NCBI GenBank assembly: GCA_024276465.1
Contig: JAJRXD010000052.1
Span: forward strand, 1 to 38,058
Length of the DNA: 38,058 nt
Direction: 5' to 3'
Origin: Deltaproteobacteria bacterium
GTDB lineage: Bacteria > Desulfobacterota > WTBG01 > CAIYCZ01 > CAIRTM01
A program made the translations under genes and the position numbers. Under the pieces are notes generated by a model, which was not told the DNA's origin, ran no database searches, and saw nothing but the letters and a program-made list of their open reading frames with translations. Position 1 is the first letter of the stretch, and each line of letters opens with the position of its first letter. Positions 22,846-33,236 of this stretch are shown piece after piece.

Positions 22846-24132
22846 TCAGAAACCCCAGTTTTCCTCCTTGTTAAGAACCTTTATGGCACAGAATTCTCCG
22901 CACATGGTGCAGACATCCTTGTCTGATGGTGTACTGCTGCCCCTGATGCTCCTTGCGCGTTCAGGGTCAAGAGATGCCTTGATCTGTCCTTCCCAGTCCA
23001 GTTTTTTTCTGCATTTTGCCATTGTGATGTCCCTGTTCATTGCACCTTTAATACCTTTTGCAATATCTGCGGCGTGAGCGGCAATTTTTGAAGCTATAAC
23101 CCCTTCCCGAACATCATCAACTGTCGGAAGCCTCAGATGCTCAGATGGTGTGACATAGCAGAGAAAGTCAGCCCCGTGCATTGCAGCGATTGCTCCGCCT
23201 ATTGCAGAGGTAATGTGGTCGTATCCCGGGGCTGAGTCTGTTACAAGCGGCACAAGGACATAAAACGGAGCACCGTGACACAGGCTTTTCTGAATCAGGA
23301 TGTTTGATTCGATCTGGTCAATCGGCACATGTCCCGGCCCCTCTATCATAACCTGCACGCCTTTGGATAATGCCTCCTGGGCCAGTTCGCCAAGGGTTAT
23401 GAGCTCCTGTATCTGGCCCCTGTCTGTTGCATCTGCAATACATCCGGGTCTCAGGCCGTCTCCAAGGCTCAGGGTCATATCATAGGACAGGGCTATATCA
23501 AGCAGCCTTTCAAAATGTTCATAAAGCGGATTTTCTTTCTTGTTATGAATCATCCATGCAATGGTAAAGGAGCCCCCCCGGCTCACAACATCCATGAGCC
23601 TTCCCTCCTTTTTAATTCTGCCTGCAGCTTCCCGTGTAAGCCCGCAGTGAACAGTTATAAAATCAACGCCGTCTTCAGCCTGCTGCTCAATAACACTGAA
23701 GATCTCTTCGGCTGTCATGTCCACAAGGGTTTTTTTGTTCCTCGCAGCTTCAATTGCAACCTGGTATATAGGCACCGTACCCACAGGAACAGTTGAACGG
23801 CGCAGAATTTCGCGTCTTATTCCGTCTATATCCCCCCCGGTGCTCAGATCCATTATGGTATCTGCACCAGCCTTTATTGACACATCAAGTTTTCTCAGTT
23901 CTTCATCAATGTTTGAGCAGTCTCTGGATGTCCCGATGTTGGCATTAACCTTTGTCCTGAGCCCTTTTCCGATACCTAACGGTTGAATTTTTCCGTGGTT
24001 TCTGTTAACAGGGATAATTATTCTGCCCTGTGAAATTTCGTTCAGGATCTGCAGATCTTCCAGACCTTCTGATGCAGCAACTGACCTTATTACAGGTGAA
24101 ATTTTACCTTCCCTTGCATCTTGAATTATCAT
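22846..24132 (-). CDS. thiC: phosphomethylpyrimidine synthase ThiC
   Basis: The 428-residue radical-SAM enzyme turns aminoimidazole ribotide into the pyrimidine HMP-P of thiamine. Visible features include RTKVNANIGTS, DTIMDLSTGGDIDGIRREIL, IEGPGHVPIDQIESN and VTPSEHLRLPTVDDVREGVI. The C-terminal cluster motif CTMCGEFC (Cys408, 411, 415) is spaced CX2CX3C, one residue shorter than the CX2CX4C of E. coli-type ThiC. I believe this is usual in the shorter ThiC form, but I cannot check. The start ATG overlaps the thiDN stop by 4 bases, showing an operon. Confidence 0.95.
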   Translation of the reverse strand: MIIQDAREGKISPVIRSVAASEGLEDLQILNEISQGRIIIPVNRNHGKIQPLGIGKGLRTKVNANIGTSRDCSNIDEELRKLDVSIKAGADTIMDLSTGGDIDGIRREILRRSTVPVGTVPIYQVAIEAARNKKTLVDMTAEEIFSVIEQQAEDGVDFITVHCGLTREAAGRIKKEGRLMDVVSRGGSFTIAWMIHNKKENPLYEHFERLLDIALSYDMTLSLGDGLRPGCIADATDRGQIQELITLGELAQEALSKGVQVMIEGPGHVPIDQIESNILIQKSLCHGAPFYVLVPLVTDSAPGYDHITSAIGGAIAAMHGADFLCYVTPSEHLRLPTVDDVREGVIASKIAAHAADIAKGIKGAMNRDITMAKCRKKLDWEGQIKASLDPERARSIRGSSTPSDKDVCTMCGEFCAIKVLNKEENWGF

Positions 24133-25472
24133 TGCCGGTTTATCTCCTTTGAAATTCTGATTATTTTATCTGCAACAGCCGCAGGATCAGTGCCAAGAAC
24201 CCTGGTCATCGGCTCTTTGCCGAAATCTCCCCTGTCAAATATTATATCCGGTACTTTTCCCAAACTGAAGATTGCTTTTTCAGTTCCCCATTCAAGGGTT
24301 GAACCTTCAATATCTTTTATATCCGGTGGCTCATTGCTTCTGTCAAACTCGCAGACACTGAAACCCAATGTTTTGCAGTGTTCAATTACAGCCGGGCTGT
24401 AGGAAATGTTCATTGCAGAGCGAAATCTTCTATTGTACTTTAAAGCAGTCAGAATTATTTTTGCAATATGTCTGGATGCACCTGCTTCAGGGTCTGAGAC
24501 AGTTGTTACAGTTTCTCCAATTCTTATGATTCTGCCCGGGAAAGCCAGAATATCTTCTCTGCATGCGGCTGATGGTATGGCATAGCCAAGGTTTGCCTGA
24601 ACCTCAGGAATCAGATGACCTGTTTTTTCTTCCCTGAGTTTTTTGAAAGCATTTTTGAGTTCTGAAAGGCATTGAAATATCTGGGCATCACGTGCAATAT
24701 TTGCAAACGGGTTGGTAGGGCCATGACCACTGCCCATGGAAAAAGAAAACCTTATGGCGACCGTAATAAAATCTTTTGCCCTTTTGACAGCCTCAAATAC
24801 AGAAAAGCCTTTTGCAAGCTCTGTTGCAATTGCAGCAGAAAAGGTACAGCCTGTTCCATGGGTGTTTTTTGTGTCAATTCTTTCTGAAGACAGTTCTGAA
24901 AATTTTTGTCCGTCATAAAGAATATCCGTAGAATCACCTTTCAGGTGACCGCCCTTTATCAGAACATTTTCAGTGCCCATTTTGTGTATTTTCAATGCAG
25001 CCTCTTTCATGGCTTCAATTGAGTTCACACTGAACCCGCAAAGAATCGAAGCCTCATCAATGTTAGGGGTGACAATAAAGGACAAAGGGATGAGATCTGT
25101 TTTTAATGCTTCTATTGCAGTCTGTTCAAGCAGTGTATCACCTGCCTTTGATTTCATTACAGGATCAATAATCAGAGGAGACACTCTGTTTTTTTGCAGC
25201 ATTGCCGCAACGGTTTTAATGGTTTCACTATTCAGCAGCATCCCTGTTTTTACTGAATCTGCGCCTATATCCCCCAGGACAGCATCAATCTGATTTTCGA
25301 TGAAAGCCAGGGGTACGGGATGAACAGCTTTAACATTTACAGTATTTTGTGCGGTCAGTGCTGTTACAGCAGTCATTGCAAACCCGCCTAATATGGTTAT
25401 GGTTTTAATATCTGCCTGAATGCCTGCACCGCCACCTGAATCAGATGCTGCTATTGTCAGTATTTTTTTCAT
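24129..25472 (-). CDS. thiD: bifunctional HMP/HMP-P kinase and ThiN-type thiamine-phosphate synthase
   Basis: The 447-residue product is a fusion. Residues 1-260 are ThiD, a ribokinase-fold kinase (IAASDSGGGAGIQADIKTIT, ATP-site KNTHGTGCTFSAAIATEL) that phosphorylates HMP-P to HMP-PP. Residues about 270-447 are a ThiN domain (IPEVQANLGYAIPSA, FPGRIIRIGETVTTV, PDIIFDRGDFGKEPMTRVLG) that can replace ThiE in joining HMP-PP and thiazole phosphate. It is first in the thiDN-thiC operon. No TPP riboswitch is visible upstream: the 300-bp gap to the next gene lacks the CTGAGA and ACCTGA core words on this strand. Confidence 0.93.
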   Translation of the reverse strand: MKKILTIAASDSGGGAGIQADIKTITILGGFAMTAVTALTAQNTVNVKAVHPVPLAFIENQIDAVLGDIGADSVKTGMLLNSETIKTVAAMLQKNRVSPLIIDPVMKSKAGDTLLEQTAIEALKTDLIPLSFIVTPNIDEASILCGFSVNSIEAMKEAALKIHKMGTENVLIKGGHLKGDSTDILYDGQKFSELSSERIDTKNTHGTGCTFSAAIATELAKGFSVFEAVKRAKDFITVAIRFSFSMGSGHGPTNPFANIARDAQIFQCLSELKNAFKKLREEKTGHLIPEVQANLGYAIPSAACREDILAFPGRIIRIGETVTTVSDPEAGASRHIAKIILTALKYNRRFRSAMNISYSPAVIEHCKTLGFSVCEFDRSNEPPDIKDIEGSTLEWGTEKAIFSLGKVPDIIFDRGDFGKEPMTRVLGTDPAAVADKIIRISKEINRQ

Positions 25473-25772
25473 TTTAAATACATGAAAAGGATGGTCCCGT
25501 AAAAAGACAAAAATCAGACGAAGTCGTCAAATAGAATAACGCGCTGTGAACAAAGCGAGTTGGTTAATAAACATTTACAAAATATATCAGAAGCCATTTT
25601 TTATCAAGATTTTTGTTTTTCTTCTTGTTTGTTCAATGAGTTCATGTTATCTCTCTGAGACTGAGGAAGCGGGGGGGACAATTTATTGCATCGGAATTTT
25701 CTTAACTCAGACTTTTCAGACTGTGTTAAGTCTTTCAAAACTTCTTTTTTTCCTAAAAATATATCACCCACT

Positions 25773-26573
25773 ATGGAAACTGCAGGCTCATTATTAAAAT
25801 CAGAAAGGGAGAAGAAGCAAAAAACCCTGAAGGATATTGCAGATGCAACAAAGATCAGCATGTCAGTCCTGAAGGCAATGGAAGAGGGCAGGGCTGAACT
25901 TCTGCCTGCTCTGTCATATGTCAGAGGTTTCCTGAAATTGTATGCAGCGGAACTGGATTTAGACCCGTATGAGGTTGTTGAATTATATGAAAAGGGATTA
26001 AAAAAGAGAAAAAACTGCAACTCACAAAAAAAGCATAACTACTATCCAGTAAGAAAAATTCCTTATTTTACAGCAGGGGCTGTTTTTCTTGTTTTGCTCA
26101 TAGCGTACTTTGTTAACAGGAATGCAAATCCTGAAAAAAAGCTTCCGGATCAGCCTGTTAATTCAGTTACAACCACTGTTAGAGATACTCCTGACCGGAA
26201 AGAAGCCCGGACTCCTTTTGTGCCTGAGAAAGAGGGGGGTGAAGATCATTATGTTATACCAGGTGGTTTTGAATTCTCATCTGATGATGCCAGGCACGAT
26301 GCATTGAAACAGAACGAAAACTTTACTGTCAGGTTTGTTGCCAGGGAACTGACATGGATAAAGATAACCGCAGATGACAGGGAGACATTTGACATAATGC
26401 TGAGGGCAGGCGAGGCATATAGAAAAACAGTAAAAAAGTCAATGAAAGTACGAATAGGCAATGGCGGTGGTCTTTTGCTGTTTTTTAACGACATTCCACT
26501 TGGGGTGCCTGGTGAACAGGGCAAACCCCTCAACCTCCTGTTTCCGGAGGCAGCAGAGGATTTGCAGAATTAA
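25773..26573 (+). CDS. RodZ-like HTH membrane protein
   Basis: The start is the ATG at 25773 (METAGSLLKSEREKKQKTLK); upstream in-frame Met codons add only non-family sequence. The 266-residue product has an HTH_25 domain (residues 5-75, DIADATKISMSVLKAMEEGR, YVRGFLKLYAAELDLDP), a basic stretch and a membrane helix at about 97-115. A Pro/Thr linker leads to a C-terminal DUF4115 beta domain (WIKITADDRETFDIMLRAGE). RodZ links MreB filaments to the wall machinery. No mre genes are near. The 300 bp upstream of the start show no other gene. Confidence 0.85.
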   Translation: METAGSLLKSEREKKQKTLKDIADATKISMSVLKAMEEGRAELLPALSYVRGFLKLYAAELDLDPYEVVELYEKGLKKRKNCNSQKKHNYYPVRKIPYFTAGAVFLVLLIAYFVNRNANPEKKLPDQPVNSVTTTVRDTPDRKEARTPFVPEKEGGEDHYVIPGGFEFSSDDARHDALKQNENFTVRFVARELTWIKITADDRETFDIMLRAGEAYRKTVKKSMKVRIGNGGGLLLFFNDIPLGVPGEQGKPLNLLFPEAAEDLQN

Positions 26574-26591
26574 GGGGGCTGTGGGCAGGCA

Positions 26592-27632
26592 TTACCCAGC
26601 GCTTTTTTTTCTGTACCATTCATAATACATCCTGATGCCTGTTTTTAAATCAATTTCCGGCTGCCACCCCAGGTTTTTTATTTTTGTTATGTCCAACTGC
26701 TTTTTAGGTGTTCCATCAGGCCTGGATGTGTCCCATTTTATTTCAGCATCAAATGCAATCTCATTTTTAACAATATCCGCAAGTTCACTTATTGTCAGGT
26801 CTTTGCCTGTGCCGATGTTTACAAACTCTCCTGTTTCAGATGTTGAATGGTTTTGCATCAGAAACAGGCATGCCTCAGCCAGGTCATCCACATAAAGAAA
26901 TTCCCTGCAGGGTGTTCCTGTACCCCAGAGAACAATTTCATGGCCAGGTTTTTTGCAGGAATGCAGTGCCAAAGCAGTTGAAAAATCCTCTGGAATTGGT
27001 CCGAAAATTTCCGCATCTTTTTGAATCTGATCCTGTTTTCCCTCATGGGCAAGCTTGAAAAGATGAAATTTCCTCAAAATTGCAGGCAGCACATGGCATG
27101 TTTCCAGATCGAAATTGTCGTTTGGCCCATATAGATTTGTCGGCATCACAGAGATAAACTCAGAGCCATACTGTTCGTAATAATAGCGGCATAATTTTAT
27201 CGCGGCAATCTTTGCTATTGCGTAAGGCTCGTTTGTGGGTTCCAGGATGCCGGTAAGAAGATATTCTTCTTTCAGGGGCTGGGGCGCAGATCTTGGATAA
27301 ATGCACGATGACCCCAGGTTGAGAAGCTTTTTAACGCCGGACTTATATGAAGCATGAATTACATTGCAGGCTATGGTGAGGTTATCATAAATGAACTGAG
27401 CTTTGTAAGTGTTGTTTGCAGCTATGCCACCAACCTTTGCAGCGGCAAGGAAAACATATTCTGGTCTGGACTGCTTAAAAAAAAATTCAGTATCGCTTTG
27501 TCTTCTCAGGTCGAGCTCAGAGCTTCCACGGGTTATTAAATTGGTGAAACCATTTGACACTAATGTTCGGATAATGCTGCTTCCAACCAGACCACTGTGT
27601 CCTGCAACATATATTCTTGAATCAGGGTTCAA
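26592..27632 (-). CDS. fcl: GDP-L-fucose synthase
   Basis: The 346-residue SDR converts GDP-4-keto-6-deoxymannose to GDP-L-fucose. Its NADP loop is [10 protein letters not shown], the catalytic Ser is in [20 protein letters not shown], and the YxxxK is [26 protein letters not shown] is characteristic of the family. It is about 25 residues longer than the E. coli enzyme, from an insertion before [14 protein letters not shown] ([20 protein letters not shown] region). The start overlaps the end of gmd (27629-27632), giving a tight two-gene operon. Confidence 0.95.
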   Translation of the reverse strand: MNPDSRIYVAGHSGLVGSSIIRTLVSNGFTNLITRGSSELDLRRQSDTEFFFKQSRPEYVFLAAAKVGGIAANNTYKAQFIYDNLTIACNVIHASYKSGVKKLLNLGSSCIYPRSAPQPLKEEYLLTGILEPTNEPYAIAKIAAIKLCRYYYEQYGSEFISVMPTNLYGPNDNFDLETCHVLPAILRKFHLFKLAHEGKQDQIQKDAEIFGPIPEDFSTALALHSCKKPGHEIVLWGTGTPCREFLYVDDLAEACLFLMQNHSTSETGEFVNIGTGKDLTISELADIVKNEIAFDAEIKWDTSRPDGTPKKQLDITKIKNLGWQPEIDLKTGIRMYYEWYRKKSAG

Positions 27633-28786
27633 AGCTCATGCCTCTGGGTAACTTGAAAACCATGGTGCTTCAAATGGGCTTCTTTTCTGGACTGTTCAAT
27701 GTCGTGGAGCACCATTTCAGAAACCATTTCATCAAAGCTGATTTCAGGCTGCCAGTTAAGTTCTCTGCGTGCTTTCGAAGAATCTCCAAGGAGCAGATCA
27801 ACCTCTGTGGGCCGGAAATATCGTCTGTCAATTTCAACCAGGACCTGCCCCTTTTTCAGAGGTGTATTGTTCTGCTTTAGGGAAAAAACATCATTTATTT
27901 CAGATAATTCCGCAGGAAATATCTCCTTTACCAGACCCTTTTCATCTATACCGCTTCCCTCCCAGGAAAGTTCTATGCCCAGCTTTTTAAATGCAAGCTC
28001 AACAAACTGTCTTACTGTTCGTGTGTTTCCTGTTGCAATTATGAAGTCATCAGGCCTGTGATGCTGAAGGACAAGCCACATTGCTTTTATAAAGTCTTTG
28101 GCATGGCCCCAGTCGCGCTTAGCGTCAAGGTTTCCAAGATGCAGCTTGTCATGAAGCCCAAGTACAATTTGAGCTGCTCCGTGGGTAATCTTTCTCGTTA
28201 CAAAGGTTTCACCGCGCAAAGGAGACTCATGGTTGAAGAGAATTCCATTGCTGGCAAATATCCCGTATGCTTCCCTGTAGTTAACTGTCATCCAGTATGC
28301 ATAAAGCTTTGCAACCCCATAGGCGCTGCGTGGATAAAACGGGGTAGTCTCTTTCTGGGGAGTCTCCGCTGCTTTTCCAAAAAGCTCGCTGGTTGATGCC
28401 TGATAGAACTTTGTTTTTTTTTCAAGCCCTAATATCCTTATGGCCTCAAGCACCCTTAGGGTTCCTATGCCGTCAGCATTTGCAGTATACTCGGGTGTGT
28501 CAAAGGAAACCCTTACATGGCTTTGTGCACCAAGATTGTATATTTCATCAGGCTGAACCTCCTGGACTATCCTTATAAGGTTGGTAGAATCGGTAAGGTC
28601 ACCATAATGGAGTGTGAACCTTACGTCTTTCTCATGAGGGTCCTGATATAAATGATCAATTCTGTCGGTGTTAAAAAGCGATGCCCTTCTTTTTATTCCG
28701 TGGACATAATAGCCTTTTTCAAGCAGAAATTCTGCGAGATAAGCTCCGTCCTGTCCAGTAACGCCTGTAATTAATGCTTTTTTCAT
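27629..28786 (-). CDS. gmd: GDP-mannose 4,6-dehydratase
   Basis: The 385-residue product makes GDP-4-keto-6-deoxy-D-mannose, the precursor of GDP-fucose, rhamnose or perosamine. It starts [20 protein letters not shown] (cofactor loop). It has [20 protein letters not shown] with the catalytic Thr/Glu, [10 protein letters not shown] (YxxxK) and [17 protein letters not shown]. The length is normal for the family (about 370-385). With fcl it commits mannose to fucose for a surface glycan; the neighbouring membrane proteins may use the product. Confidence 0.96.
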   Translation of the reverse strand: MKKALITGVTGQDGAYLAEFLLEKGYYVHGIKRRASLFNTDRIDHLYQDPHEKDVRFTLHYGDLTDSTNLIRIVQEVQPDEIYNLGAQSHVRVSFDTPEYTANADGIGTLRVLEAIRILGLEKKTKFYQASTSELFGKAAETPQKETTPFYPRSAYGVAKLYAYWMTVNYREAYGIFASNGILFNHESPLRGETFVTRKITHGAAQIVLGLHDKLHLGNLDAKRDWGHAKDFIKAMWLVLQHHRPDDFIIATGNTRTVRQFVELAFKKLGIELSWEGSGIDEKGLVKEIFPAELSEINDVFSLKQNNTPLKKGQVLVEIDRRYFRPTEVDLLLGDSSKARRELNWQPEISFDEMVSEMVLHDIEQSRKEAHLKHHGFQVTQRHEL

Positions 28787-28868
28787 TGAATGATCCCTGT
28801 TTCTAATGATGTTTTTGCCACAAGTCTGATACCAATGCTAAACGGATTTTGATATGCTTGTCAATAAG

Positions 28869-31121
28869 TTAATATACTTCAATAACTGGCTCACCCCATA
28901 GAGCAATATCGTTTCTGTCATTATTCCTCGGGCCGGGATCAGCAACAAATTCAAAATCAACCACCTTTCCGGAAAACCTTGAGAGATCAAGAGATATATT
29001 GTGCCATTTTCTCTGGTCCTGATTGTGTTTTGGGTCAAGGTAATGCATATATATTGGCTGGGACCGGAAAAAGTAGCCGCGGGGTTTTAAAAAGGTGGTT
29101 TTCTGATCCTCTCCAACCATGCCGATTTCATCAAAAAAGTTCTCAAACAGATTGTCATTCATCATTATCTTAAATGTTATCCCATCACCGTCTGAATTCC
29201 ATGTCCCGGGATCTGTTGCAAGGGAAACTCTTAATCTGCAATTTTGCGGGGGCACAGAAACTCTGAACGCTATGCCAGTCCTGGAAAGGTGCACGAGCGC
29301 ATTGCAGCTGATACTGTTTAAAGTAATATGCCCTGTCCTGACAGCTTTTTTTCTTTCCTGATAATTTTTTTCAGAGCTGATTTCTGCTCCGATAAAGTTG
29401 TCCAGGAGCCTGTTCCTGATCTCCCCCTCATGGTTTTTATAACTTCGAGGCTGTCTTTTTAAAAGCAATATTTTCATTTTTTTTCGATACAGCAGGCTGT
29501 AATAATCCTCTGCATCTACTGCTGCATATGAATCCAGATAGAAATACCTGAACAGGTAAAAACCGGTGGGCACAGCCGAATTTGAAATAAGGTACTCCGG
29601 ATCTATGGCAGGGGTCATTATTTCCAGCCACCATGGGATATCATATGAATATGGAACCATGTCATACGGATTGGCCCTGCAGTAGTCCATATTATGCCAG
29701 CAGTCCCATGGGAAGCCTCCTGAAAGCCTGCGGGCAGAGATTCCCTGGCGGAGAGCCCTTTCCCCCAGTTTCCAGTGAGCCTCATTCCAGGAAAGAAAAT
29801 CCTGAGTCCCGGCAAAAGAAAAAAGAACAAACCCTGCTAAAAGGGGAAAGCAATATTTTTTCTGAATTTTAATGTGCTTCAGAGCCCTGCTGATCAGAAG
29901 GATGAAAAACGGCAGGAGAACAAGGTAATACCTTGTAAATTTGTAGCGCACTATCATCAGAAACATGAACTGAAGAACTGGAATCAGAATGAGCAGGAGG
30001 AAAGGAGATGACAGTGATTGTTTGATTTCCATTCTTTTTTTTATCAGCAGCCAGGAAAGAAATGTTATCGAAAAGAAAGAAAAAAAAGCCAGTATCTTAT
30101 AAAAAAACAGTAAAATGTTTTCTGTTCCCCTGTAGCCATATTCAGAGACAAAGGCAAAATGGAACCCGTTTTCCCAGTTATAAATTGAGGATGTTATTCC
30201 AATGTGGTCCTGAATGATGTAAAAAAGAATTCCTGACAGGCAGAACATTATAAGCACAGAACTGTGCTGCCTGGAAAAGTACTGTCTGGAACGGGGCAGT
30301 ATTGCCAGACTGAAAGGAATGAGGCAGAATCCGAAGAAATCAAGAATGATGGCTGGGCGATTGAAAAACTTTGAAATAATGTAGACAGGGTTGCCAAGGC
30401 ATTCTATAATCCATTTCATCTGTTGTCTGGCTGAGAATGTCTGGCCGTGCACATCCTGAAGCCAGTATGTATAAATGGCAAAGGTTATGGCAGGTAAAAA
30501 CAATGACAGGGTGATTTTTTTCCAGCCATCCTTTCGCAGCATTAGATATAAAGCAGCTGCAACAGAAATGAGCAGGCCGGGCTGCCGGATCAGTACTGCA
30601 CAGGATGCAAAGACAGCTCCAAGCAGAAGAGAAAGATTTTTTTTACGGGCTGCTCCGCGGTAGTAAAAAAAAACAGAGATCAGCATAAGGGCTACAAAAT
30701 GCTGGTCTGTAAAAAACGTATATAATAAAGGAAATGAAAAGGGGTTAAATATTAAAAGAAGTGTAAAAAAAATGGCTTTGCGCGGGGTGCACTGTATTTC
30801 GCGCAGAAGCAGGTAAAAAAACACCATCCCTGTGAAACTTATGACCTGTGTGGAAAGGATAAGGGTGTTTACGGAAAAACCGAATATCCATGCAAAAAGT
30901 CCGCCCCACACCACCTGAAAAACAAGGCTTGGGCTTGTCCACGGTGTGAATTTTATTTCACCTGTTTTGTAAAATGTTTCTGCTGCTCTTATGTAAGACC
31001 AGTCGTCATCTACAGGATGGCTGACATAGAACCGTGAAAAAAGTATTATGGCTGAAAAGACAAGGGCAATAACAGCAATATTAGTTGAATCTGTTTTTCC
31101 TGAAAATTTTTGTAAGGTCAT
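28869..31121 (-). CDS. large membrane glycosyltransferase-like protein (GT39/GT-C type)
   Basis: The 750-residue product has about eleven membrane helices in residues 15-440. The first loop carries VSHPVDDDWSYIRAAETFYK, an acidic D-D-D motif typical of GT-C transferases that use lipid-linked sugars. The following segment (SPSLVFQVVWGG) fits the PMT_2 arrangement. The last 300 residues are soluble and would lie outside the membrane. They end in a beta-rich region (NCRLRVSLATDPGTWNSDGD, DFEFVADPGPRNNDRNDIAL) resembling carbohydrate-binding folds. It is on the same strand as gmd-fcl, 82 bases upstream of gmd, and may share transcription. The substrate is unknown. Confidence 0.75.
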   Translation of the reverse strand: MTLQKFSGKTDSTNIAVIALVFSAIILFSRFYVSHPVDDDWSYIRAAETFYKTGEIKFTPWTSPSLVFQVVWGGLFAWIFGFSVNTLILSTQVISFTGMVFFYLLLREIQCTPRKAIFFTLLLIFNPFSFPLLYTFFTDQHFVALMLISVFFYYRGAARKKNLSLLLGAVFASCAVLIRQPGLLISVAAALYLMLRKDGWKKITLSLFLPAITFAIYTYWLQDVHGQTFSARQQMKWIIECLGNPVYIISKFFNRPAIILDFFGFCLIPFSLAILPRSRQYFSRQHSSVLIMFCLSGILFYIIQDHIGITSSIYNWENGFHFAFVSEYGYRGTENILLFFYKILAFFSFFSITFLSWLLIKKRMEIKQSLSSPFLLLILIPVLQFMFLMIVRYKFTRYYLVLLPFFILLISRALKHIKIQKKYCFPLLAGFVLFSFAGTQDFLSWNEAHWKLGERALRQGISARRLSGGFPWDCWHNMDYCRANPYDMVPYSYDIPWWLEIMTPAIDPEYLISNSAVPTGFYLFRYFYLDSYAAVDAEDYYSLLYRKKMKILLLKRQPRSYKNHEGEIRNRLLDNFIGAEISSEKNYQERKKAVRTGHITLNSISCNALVHLSRTGIAFRVSVPPQNCRLRVSLATDPGTWNSDGDGITFKIMMNDNLFENFFDEIGMVGEDQKTTFLKPRGYFFRSQPIYMHYLDPKHNQDQRKWHNISLDLSRFSGKVVDFEFVADPGPRNNDRNDIALWGEPVIEVY

Positions 31122-31201
31122 AATAAAATATTTGTTTTTATTCTAACGATTAATATCCCATAGGCAACCCTGATTCAAGAAAAAAATTAAGAGGATATAA
31201 A

Positions 31202-33148
31202 TTGCAAACCCGTGTTCTTTTCCCATCAGCGCTGTTTTTCATTATATTGTTCCTGTATTTTTTCTATCTTAATGGCAATCCGCATGTTTTTCCCCTGGAC
31301 GATGCCTACATACATTTTGTGTATGCCCAAAATTTAGCCAGTGGACAGGGGCTGTGCTTTAACACCGGAGAGACAAGCTTTGGCACATCAAGCCCGCTTT
31401 GGGTAATTCTCCTTGCTTTGTGCAAGAAGTCAGGTATTGACCTTTATGTGGCTGCTTTAATGCTTTCATTTTTCAGCTACCTTTTTTCAGCCATACTGGT
31501 TTTTTTTATCTGTGGTGAAATCATAGAGTTCAGGGGCAGATCACTTTATTCGTTTACAGCAGCGCTTTTGTATGTTTCGAGCGGAAACATGACATGGCTG
31601 TCTTTGTCAGGAATGGAGACACCCCTTTTTCAAATGCTCTGCCTTTTATCTGTTTATCTGTTTCTGAAGAAAGGATACTGCTTTGCCACAGCCCTGACAG
31701 CAGGCCTGGTTGTTCTGTGCCGCCTGACAGGCATTTTCCTCGTAATCCCTCTGTTTGCAGTTTCTTTTCTTGAAGAGAAGAAAATCAGGCCGGCTTTTAT
31801 CTGCACGTTTTTTATCGTGTTTCCATACTACCTGTATCAGAGGATCATCACAGGATCTTTTTTTCCGGTTACAGCAGGGGGTAAAACCCTTACATATGTG
31901 GCGCATGGCTGGAATATAACGGATATATTATCCTATCTTACAGCTGTTTTCAAATACCTGTTTCTTTATGAGCAGCTGTTTTTTGTTGTTTTAATCGTGG
32001 CAGTTCCATGGGCTGTTATCAGTGCATTTAAAAAAAGTAAAACTGTAAAAAACAATGCCGGTCTTATCATATTGTGTCTGTGGGCAGGTTTGCATATGGC
32101 AGTACATGCTTTGATGTTCCGAACGCTCAATCAGAATTTCCGCTACCTTGCGGTGCTTTTCCCTGTGCTGTCAATCCTGGCGGCATATTTTACAGGGTGT
32201 GTTGTGAGAAGCAGGTTGTTTTCTTCAATTATTATGTTTATTCTTGTTCTTTTTTCTTTTTCAAATCAGACCTTCTGGAAAGAACTCTACGGCAATAACC
32301 TCAGACACATTGAGACGGTGTATGTCAGATGTGCCGACTGGATTAATAAAAACACTGCAGATACGGCTATTGCTGCCTTTGACATAGGGATTATAAAATT
32401 TTTTACAGGCCGTTATGTCGTAGACCTTGGAGGGGTGACAGACAGATTCATTCATCCCTACCTTGCAGCTCACGAAGCTGGTAGATTTATTCGCAAAAAA
32501 GGTGTTTCGCTTATTGTCTATTCACGTTTTCCTGATTGTGATATATGGCCTGGAATTTATCGCTCTGCATATGACAGGGAAGGTCTAATGAAAGAAACTC
32601 ACCTTGTTTCATTTAAAGTGCCTTACTATAAAGTTCCCTCCATTACACACTCGTTTGAACTGGATGTAAGCCGCGTAAACAAATGGGTGCTTCCAACCAT
32701 TTCAGCACTGGAAGATTTTTTTTATGTGGAACATGCGCCGGGGAAGGGGCAGGGGATTAAAAAATTTGAGAACAATCTGGAACTTGTAGCTGTTGAACCT
32801 GGAAGAAGGACAATAAAGGTTACAAAGAATATGTCCCAGCATATTTGCCTGACATATTACTGGCGCGCAGTAGAAAAAATCATGAAAAAGCCCGTAATTA
32901 AAACCAGGTTAATTAACAGCAGATCAGGCAAGGTTATCATGGATAAAGACCACATCCCGACCCATAATCTTCTGCAACCCGAATTGTGGGAGCCCGGGAA
33001 AATCGTTCGGGAAAGACATGTGGTGTGGATTCCTGACAATTCACCCCCGGGCATTTATGAAATCCGGATCAGCTGTGAAAACAAAGATGGCGGGATAAAA
33101 GGAAATGAATTTGTAATAGAGCCGTCTATACTGCAAATTTTGTATTGA
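31202..33148 (+). CDS. second membrane glycosyltransferase-like protein
   Basis: The 648-residue product begins at a TTG (31202) behind AGAGGATATAAA; no ATG lies before the first membrane helix, so TTG is the supported start. About ten helices span residues 5-365. The first loop has FPLDDAYIHFVYAQNLASGQ, the DD of GT-C enzymes, and SPLWVILLALC. The C-terminal 270 residues are outside the membrane. One part contains the segment AAFDIGIIKFFTGRYVVDLG-GVTD typical of these bacterial 'DDAYI' proteins. A last beta domain contains SQHICLTYYWRA. It is divergent from the gene at 28869, with only 80 bases between them. It is likely a glycan-assembly transferase. Confidence 0.75.
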   Translation: MQTRVLFPSALFFIILFLYFFYLNGNPHVFPLDDAYIHFVYAQNLASGQGLCFNTGETSFGTSSPLWVILLALCKKSGIDLYVAALMLSFFSYLFSAILVFFICGEIIEFRGRSLYSFTAALLYVSSGNMTWLSLSGMETPLFQMLCLLSVYLFLKKGYCFATALTAGLVVLCRLTGIFLVIPLFAVSFLEEKKIRPAFICTFFIVFPYYLYQRIITGSFFPVTAGGKTLTYVAHGWNITDILSYLTAVFKYLFLYEQLFFVVLIVAVPWAVISAFKKSKTVKNNAGLIILCLWAGLHMAVHALMFRTLNQNFRYLAVLFPVLSILAAYFTGCVVRSRLFSSIIMFILVLFSFSNQTFWKELYGNNLRHIETVYVRCADWINKNTADTAIAAFDIGIIKFFTGRYVVDLGGVTDRFIHPYLAAHEAGRFIRKKGVSLIVYSRFPDCDIWPGIYRSAYDREGLMKETHLVSFKVPYYKVPSITHSFELDVSRVNKWVLPTISALEDFFYVEHAPGKGQGIKKFENNLELVAVEPGRRTIKVTKNMSQHICLTYYWRAVEKIMKKPVIKTRLINSRSGKVIMDKDHIPTHNLLQPELWEPGKIVRERHVVWIPDNSPPGIYEIRISCENKDGGIKGNEFVIEPSILQILY

Positions 33149-33236
33149 ATTTTTTCAAAAAAGCATCATAATTGTCCTGGTGTCAGTAGGGATACAAAAA
33201 CTTTTGACATAACGTCACCAAACCATGGGGGATAAC

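Noticed and set aside
25546-25797. 83-codon frame upstream of the RodZ-like gene
   Set aside because: No recognisable domain, poor start context and overlap with the RodZ-like start.
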